NCBI GenBank assembly: GCA_029983695.1
Contig: JASBZB010000009.1
Location: forward strand, 62,001-126,000
Source: Lutispora sp003527145
GTDB taxonomy: Bacteria > Bacillota > Clostridia > Lutisporales > Lutisporaceae
Length of the DNA: 64,000 bases
Direction of reading: 5' to 3'
The position numbers and the translations under genes were made by a program. The notes below the pieces were generated by a model. It saw nothing but the letters and a program-made list of their open reading frames with translations. It had not been told where the DNA came from and did no database searches. How positions within the stretch are numbered: the stretch's first letter is position 1; every line of letters starts with the position of its first letter. This document shows positions 60,054-64,000 of the stretch, piece after piece.

Positions 60054-60117
60054 AAAAATCCTCCTCTCATGAATTCACAAAAATAATCCTACCATATCTA
60101 AACTAGATGTGTAAACG

Positions 60118-60849
60118 TTAAACACTCGCCCTTTTGTACATCTTGGGCATGTTTCTCTTATGTTTACTTGCATTATGCATTGCATCCACTCTATTTTTGA
60201 TAGAAGCATCAGCTTCGCCATTTGCAATATAATCATCAAGCTCTTTATAGCTCATTTTCATCTCATCTTCATCAGTTTGATTCTTCCATAAGCCCGCAGT
60301 AGGAGCTTTATAGATAAGCTCATCAGGAACGCCTAAATATTTCGCCAGCTCATATATTTCGCTTTTTACAAAGTCGGCAATAGGCATTATATCTACACCG
60401 CTATCTCCATGCTTGGTAAAGTATCCAATAGTTAATTCGCTTTTGTTGGTAGGACCTACGACCAGGTAATTGTTTTTCCCCGCATAATAATACAAAGTCA
60501 CCATGCGAAGCCTTGATTTAATATTACCCAACAAAAGCCTCGAATCAGATTGATCAGAACCGATTGACTTTGACAATATATCATATACAGGGTCTAATAA
60601 AACTCTTTCGAGCCTTAATTCCAGCTTTTCAGCGGCTAATCTTGCATCCTCTTCATCCTTTGGATTGCTATGGCAAGGAAGAATCAAGCACAGCGTGTCT
60701 TCAGGAAAGGCCCTCTTGCATAAAGCCGCGGCAACGGCAGAGTCAATGCCTCCTGATAAGCCCAAAACCACACCCTTTGCTTTTGCAGCAAATACAGTCT
60801 CTCTAAGCCATGAACAGATCTCATTGCACTGCTTATCTATATTTTTCAC
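60118..60849 (-). CDS. nadE: NAD+ synthase, ammonia-dependent
   Basis: Final step of NAD synthesis: amidation of deamido-NAD with ATP. 243 residues, the ammonia-using short form without a glutaminase domain. Seen: PP-loop LSGGIDSAVAAALC (31-44), KSRLRMVTLYYYAGKNNYLVVGPTNKSELTIGYFTKHGDSGVDIMPI, and KAPTAGLWKNQTDEDEM. Start GTG 60849 with GGAGGG upstream. The next 200 bp up to the TauE gene show no strong features. Confidence 0.95.
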   Translation of the reverse strand: MKNIDKQCNEICSWLRETVFAAKAKGVVLGLSGGIDSAVAAALCKRAFPEDTLCLILPCHSNPKDEEDARLAAEKLELRLERVLLDPVYDILSKSIGSDQSDSRLLLGNIKSRLRMVTLYYYAGKNNYLVVGPTNKSELTIGYFTKHGDSGVDIMPIADFVKSEIYELAKYLGVPDELIYKAPTAGLWKNQTDEDEMKMSYKELDDYIANGEADASIKNRVDAMHNASKHKRNMPKMYKRASV

Positions 60850-61052
60850 ATAAATCCCTCCAAAATAAAAGCATGTTACATTTATAATATCATTGCAAAT
60901 TATTGATGTAAATTAATTCTCATGTATATTGTAACCCTTTAATCAAAACCTATATTAACAGTCTCATTATAAGATGAAGCTTATAGTGCTATGTGAACCT
61001 CAGATATTATCCATCGGGTAAAAGCACTTCACAAATAAAGGGAGGCATAACA

Positions 61053-61412
61053 ATGAAATTCAAATCAAAAACAGCTCTTACCATAATAGGCTTTATTGCC
61101 GGAATAGTCAATGGCCTCTGCGGATCAGGCGGAGGAACCATTCTGGTGCCTTCACTGGTATTCTTAAGCAAGGTTAAAGACCATAGTGCTCATGCCACAG
61201 CCATTGCAGTCATATTGCCCCTTACAATCATCAGTTCTTTTATATATGTGAAATCCGGCATAATAGATGTTGACACTACGCTTAAAGTGACAATAGGCTC
61301 CGTAACAGGAGCTTATATAGGCTCAAAGCTTCTGAATAAGCTTCCCATAAATATCTTGCGAAAGCTATTTGGAATATTTATGATTATAGCTGCGATAAGG
61401 ATGGTGATCTAA
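61053..61412 (+). CDS. TauE/SafE permease, N-terminal half as separate gene
   Basis: 119 residues with three to four transmembrane helices. Seen: the TauE motif GIVNGLCGSGGGTILVPSLVF, then HATAIAVILPLTIISSFIYV, and GAYIGSKLLNKLPINILRKLFGIFMI. It matches the first half of the ~250-residue sulfite exporter TauE/SafE family. GGGAGG lies before ATG 61053. Its stop overlaps the start of the next gene (TAATG), which encodes the matching second half; the two probably assemble. Exported anion unknown. Confidence 0.88.
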   Translation: MKFKSKTALTIIGFIAGIVNGLCGSGGGTILVPSLVFLSKVKDHSAHATAIAVILPLTIISSFIYVKSGIIDVDTTLKVTIGSVTGAYIGSKLLNKLPINILRKLFGIFMIIAAIRMVI

Positions 61413-61762
61413 TGGCTGAAGTATTAATAGGCATTGCCGCTGGTGTTATCGGAGGTATGGGAATAGGAGGAGGCACAATTTTGATTCCCGGAATTATTTT
61501 TCTGCTTAAAATAGAGCAGCAGACAGCTCAAAGCATAAACTTGCTCTCCTTCATTCCTGCAGCAACTCTAGCAGTGTTTATTCATAATAAAAATAAAAAT
61601 ATAGAAAAAAGCATCCTTGTTCCACTGATCGTGTCAGGTATGCTGGGTGCTGTTATAGGCGCTGTTATTGCCGTGAGATTAAATCCATCATTGCTGAAGA
61701 AGTCATTTTCGGGCTTCTTATTCATTATGGGCCTGTATGAGATATTTTCAAAAAAGCATTAA
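61412..61762 (+). CDS. TauE/SafE permease, C-terminal half as separate gene
   Basis: 116 residues, again three to four helices, and its own TauE-type motif GVIGGMGIGGGTILIPGIIF, parallel to the first half. LIVSGMLGAVIGAVIAVRL and LFIMGLYEIF follow. The two halves share an internal duplication, as in full-length permeases, where the repeats are fused. Start ATG 61412 overlaps the preceding stop by one base, so translation is coupled. No frameshift is needed: this is a clean split, seen in other Clostridia. Confidence 0.88.
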   Translation: MAEVLIGIAAGVIGGMGIGGGTILIPGIIFLLKIEQQTAQSINLLSFIPAATLAVFIHNKNKNIEKSILVPLIVSGMLGAVIGAVIAVRLNPSLLKKSFSGFLFIMGLYEIFSKKH

Positions 61763-61807
61763 AATTGCATCTTCGCCTAAATACATCGTTCTGTAGTCTC
61801 TTATTGC

Positions 61808-63568
61808 TTAAAGCACATAATTTTTAACCTTTGCTGATGCAACGGCATCAAATTCTCCTTTTATGTATATGCCGTTATCCTTATATTCCTTATGCAATAT
61901 TTTACCGTTATCATGCAAATAAGCTATTAAGGAACCCTCATTATAAGGAACCAACAATTCCAGGGTTTGAGAATTTTTATTTACATAGTACTCAATTCTA
62001 TCTAAGAGCTTTTCTAAATTAATTTTATTTTTGGCGGAAATATTTATCACATCAGACTCAAACATCGCGTCTTTATTGTATACTTCGCTTCCGGATATGA
62101 TTTTATCTAATTTATTTATTGCTAATATAGAAGGCTTACTATCTGCCTTTAAATCTTTCATTACACCATTTACAATATCAATCTGTTCTTCGTAGTTTTC
62201 ATTGCTTCCATCGACCACATGAACAAGTAAATCTGCATAAGTAACTTCCTCTAAAGTTGATTTAAATGCAACCACCAACTCATGGGGCAGCTTTTTAATA
62301 AAGCCTACAGTATCTGATACAACTATTTCCTGCCCGCTATTAAGACATACTCTTTTGACTGTGGGATCTAAGGTGGCAAATAATTGATCTTCAACATAAA
62401 CCTCTGAATTGGATAAAGAGTTTAACAAAGTGGATTTACCTGCATTAGTATAGCCGACCAAACATACATGAAATATATTGCCTGCTCTGCTTTCTCTCCT
62501 TAAATCTCTATGTTTTTTAATCTCTGCTACTTCAATTTCAAGTTCGCGCACTCTTTCTCTTATTCTTCTTCTATCTATCTCAAGCTTTTTTTCACCGGGT
62601 CCTCTTGTCCCAATACCGCCTCCCGTTCTGGACATCTGTACACCAAATCCTATTAATCTTGGCATCATATATTTAAGCTGCGCAAGTTCTACTTGCAGCT
62701 TTCCTTCTTTTGATTTTGCCCTTTTTGCAAATATATCTAATATTATTTGTGTTCTATCTATGACCCTTACTCCAAGCTCTCGCTCCAAATTTCTAATTTG
62801 AGCCCCGGATAATTCTTCATCAAAAACTACCAAATTTGCTTCTCTTTTCTGAATTTCCATTTTTATTTCTTCAAGTTTCCCTTTTCCAATCAGAAAGGCA
62901 CTGTCAATGCTAGTCCTATTTTGTGCAATCCTGCAAACCTGAATGCCACCTGCAGTATTCAAAAGTTCCTCCAGTTCATCTAAATCCTCTATACCGTTTA
63001 TTCCGACAAGAATGGCCTTCTCCTCATCTTCACATATGTTTACCGTTGTATTCTTTTCTTCCTTGAAATCCGACTCTATCCCGCTTATCAATTCTACTGC
63101 ATTAATAGAAAGAAGCTTATTTATAGAATATGGCCCTACCTGTATTGCATTATAATCTGACTCCTCTTTTGCCAGATATGCAATATAAGCATCCTTGGGG
63201 GAGCCGTCTGATACACCTATGCCCACAATCAAATCCAGTTTTATTGCTTTAAGGGCTGAAGTATCCATATCAGACAGCATACCATGTCCATTTGGATGAG
63301 TATGTATGCATCTTATTCCGCTTAAACTTTCCTTAGACCTTCTTTCTGTATACTCTTTTAGCATTGCGGAGGCATAATCCCCAATTACCGCATCTATAAT
63401 CTCACCCTTTCTATTTATGTAAATAGCGACTTCCCTTTGGGTCTCTCCGGTTATTTCACATATGATGTCCAATATATCACTTGATATTATCGAGCTGTTT
63501 TCAATGATTTCCCCTTTAATAGAATCCAGCCTCTTCAGAATGGTCTTTCTTATATAATTTCTATCCAA
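61808..63568 (-). CDS. hflX: GTPase HflX with N-terminal JAMM-motif domain
   Basis: Ribosome-splitting GTPase. 586 residues, about 170 longer than standard HflX. Residues 1-180 carry HTHP-x6-S-x2-D (H89, H91, S99, D102), exactly the JAMM/MPN metalloprotease spacing, with possible catalytic Glu near 46. HflX proper starts about 184 (AILVGINGIED) with FLIGKGKLEEI, TGGGIGTRGPGEKKLE, G1 GYTNAGKST, DTVGFIKKLPHELVVAFKSTLEEV and NKLDK. Start TTG or ATG near 63568 from ACCTTTGC context; GGTGGAG upstream. Confidence 0.93.
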   Translation of the reverse strand: MDRNYIRKTILKRLDSIKGEIIENSSIISSDILDIICEITGETQREVAIYINRKGEIIDAVIGDYASAMLKEYTERRSKESLSGIRCIHTHPNGHGMLSDMDTSALKAIKLDLIVGIGVSDGSPKDAYIAYLAKEESDYNAIQVGPYSINKLLSINAVELISGIESDFKEEKNTTVNICEDEEKAILVGINGIEDLDELEELLNTAGGIQVCRIAQNRTSIDSAFLIGKGKLEEIKMEIQKREANLVVFDEELSGAQIRNLERELGVRVIDRTQIILDIFAKRAKSKEGKLQVELAQLKYMMPRLIGFGVQMSRTGGGIGTRGPGEKKLEIDRRRIRERVRELEIEVAEIKKHRDLRRESRAGNIFHVCLVGYTNAGKSTLLNSLSNSEVYVEDQLFATLDPTVKRVCLNSGQEIVVSDTVGFIKKLPHELVVAFKSTLEEVTYADLLVHVVDGSNENYEEQIDIVNGVMKDLKADSKPSILAINKLDKIISGSEVYNKDAMFESDVINISAKNKINLEKLLDRIEYYVNKNSQTLELLVPYNEGSLIAYLHDNGKILHKEYKDNGIYIKGEFDAVASAKVKNYVL

Positions 63569-63735
63569 AGCTTATCTCCACCTTTGCAATTTCATCAGCA
63601 ATATAATATTTATAATCTCTGATAATCCAAATATTATTTAATATAATTAGATTTGTCAAGTATGAGTCTTTATAGTATAAAATTTCAATGATTTGACTAA
63701 TATTAAAAGGACTACAACTTACTGAATGGAGGTAT

Positions 63736-63764
63736 TTGAAAAAAGACAACTTTTCTGCCATAAT
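63736..63764 (+). promoter_or_regulatory. sigma-A promoter of hflK
   Basis: -35 TTGAAA (63736-63741), 17-bp spacer, -10 CATAAT (63759-63764), 36 bp before the hflK start codon. The rest of the 231-bp gap to hflX is AT-rich without other features. Confidence 0.55.
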
Positions 63765-63799
63765 AAAATTATTAGAAGCTTTAAATAGGGAGTGGCGCT

Positions 63800-64000
63800 A
63801 TGATAAAATTTTCTGAAATATATAAGATGTTCAGCTATACAAAATTATTAGCAATTTTGTTAATAATAATGATAACATTTTTTATTTTTTCATCCATATA
63901 TACCGTAAAAGAGGGAGAAGTAGGAGTTTTACGGACCTTTGGAAGAGTAACGGACTTTACTAAGCCCGGATTACACTTAAAGTTTCCATATCCGGTTCAG
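63800..64000 (+). CDS. hflK: FtsH protease modulator HflK (5' part; cut by window end)
   Basis: The 67 visible residues start at ATG 63800 with GGGAG seven bases upstream. Seen: a transmembrane helix (about 15-33), then IYTVKEGEVGVLRTFGRVTDFTKPGLHLKFPYPVQ, the start of an SPFH/prohibitin domain as in HflK. In bacteria HflK-HflC form a membrane assembly controlling FtsH. Divergent from hflX, in contrast to the proteobacterial operon. HflC, if present, would lie beyond the window. Confidence 0.85.
   Translation, partial: MIKFSEIYKMFSYTKLLAILLIIMITFFIFSSIYTVKEGEVGVLRTFGRVTDFTKPGLHLKFPYPVQ

Noticed and set aside
63561..63761. 66-codon minus-strand ORF upstream of hflX
   Set aside because: It overlaps the hflX start, has no ribosome binding site, and its translation is low-complexity AT-rich sequence without family resemblance.

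Overview
The window is a low-GC, gene-dense chromosomal segment of a spore-forming, strictly anaerobic amino-acid-fermenting member of the Clostridia. Four things point there: a complete ornithine fermentation operon of the Acetoanaerobium sticklandii type, a SCIFF ranthipeptide precursor gene, sporulation-type genes (SpoIID-like and BofC-like), and the typical clostridial order iscR-nifS-nifU-mnmA / alaS-ireB-ruvX / ruvCAB-queA-tgt-yajC-secDF-recJ-apt-rel-dtd-hisS-aspS. Most genes lie on the minus strand. No tRNA, rRNA, CRISPR array or intact transposase was seen.

Layout. 1-4300: bipA (cut by the window edge), a lipid kinase, RNase J and Fur. 4457-5650: a PLP aminotransferase (+). 5.7-16 kb: a DUF1292 protein, ruvX, a ferredoxin-domain aldo/keto reductase, ireB, alaS behind an unusual structured leader, an AI-2E-family permease, a PRC-barrel-like protein, a small helical protein, and the iron-sulfur/thiolation operon iscR-nifS-nifU-mnmA with a visible promoter and operator. 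16-22.4 kb: a probable unannotated selenoprotein gene (in-frame UGA followed by a SECIS-like hairpin), two proteins of unknown function, rarA, lemA and a DUF2207 protein.

22.5-33 kb is the metabolic centre. ord-ortA-ortB-oraS-oraE-glmL-like-orr run from a textbook sigma-54 -24/-12 promoter near 30560 to a terminator at 22469. A RocR-like sigma-54 activator (31638-33050) lies nearby, and a 60-bp perfect palindrome made of two TGCAA-N6-TTGCA dyads lies about 160-180 bp upstream of the predicted start. I read it as the enhancer. Ornithine would be racemised (Orr), rearranged by the B12/PLP aminomutase (OraS/OraE, with the GlmL-like protein as possible reactivase), oxidised (Ord) and cleaved by thiolysis (OrtA/OrtB). 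A 140-bp structured element resembling an IS200/IS605 end or omega-RNA sits between ortB and oraS.

33-42 kb: glyA, trxA, an RseC-family protein and a CsoR/CstR-type repressor. Then comes a small foreign-looking insert (gene fragment, DNA-binding-domain-only AraC protein, SEC-C methionine aminopeptidase). After it come hisS-aspS behind a T-box, and hemZ. 42-60 kb: MBL hydrolase, dtd, rel, apt, recJ, a LapA-like protein, secF, secD, the SCIFF peptide gene without its usual adjacent maturase, a TIGR04086 membrane protein, yajC, tgt, a PsiE-like protein, queA, SpoIID-like, ruvB, ruvA, ruvC, BofC-like and yebC. 60-64 kb: nadE, a TauE/SafE permease split in two half-genes, HflX carrying an N-terminal JAMM-type motif, and the start of hflK.

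Start sites were moved from the longest ORF wherever a Shine-Dalgarno sequence clearly favoured an internal codon; TTG and GTG starts are common here.
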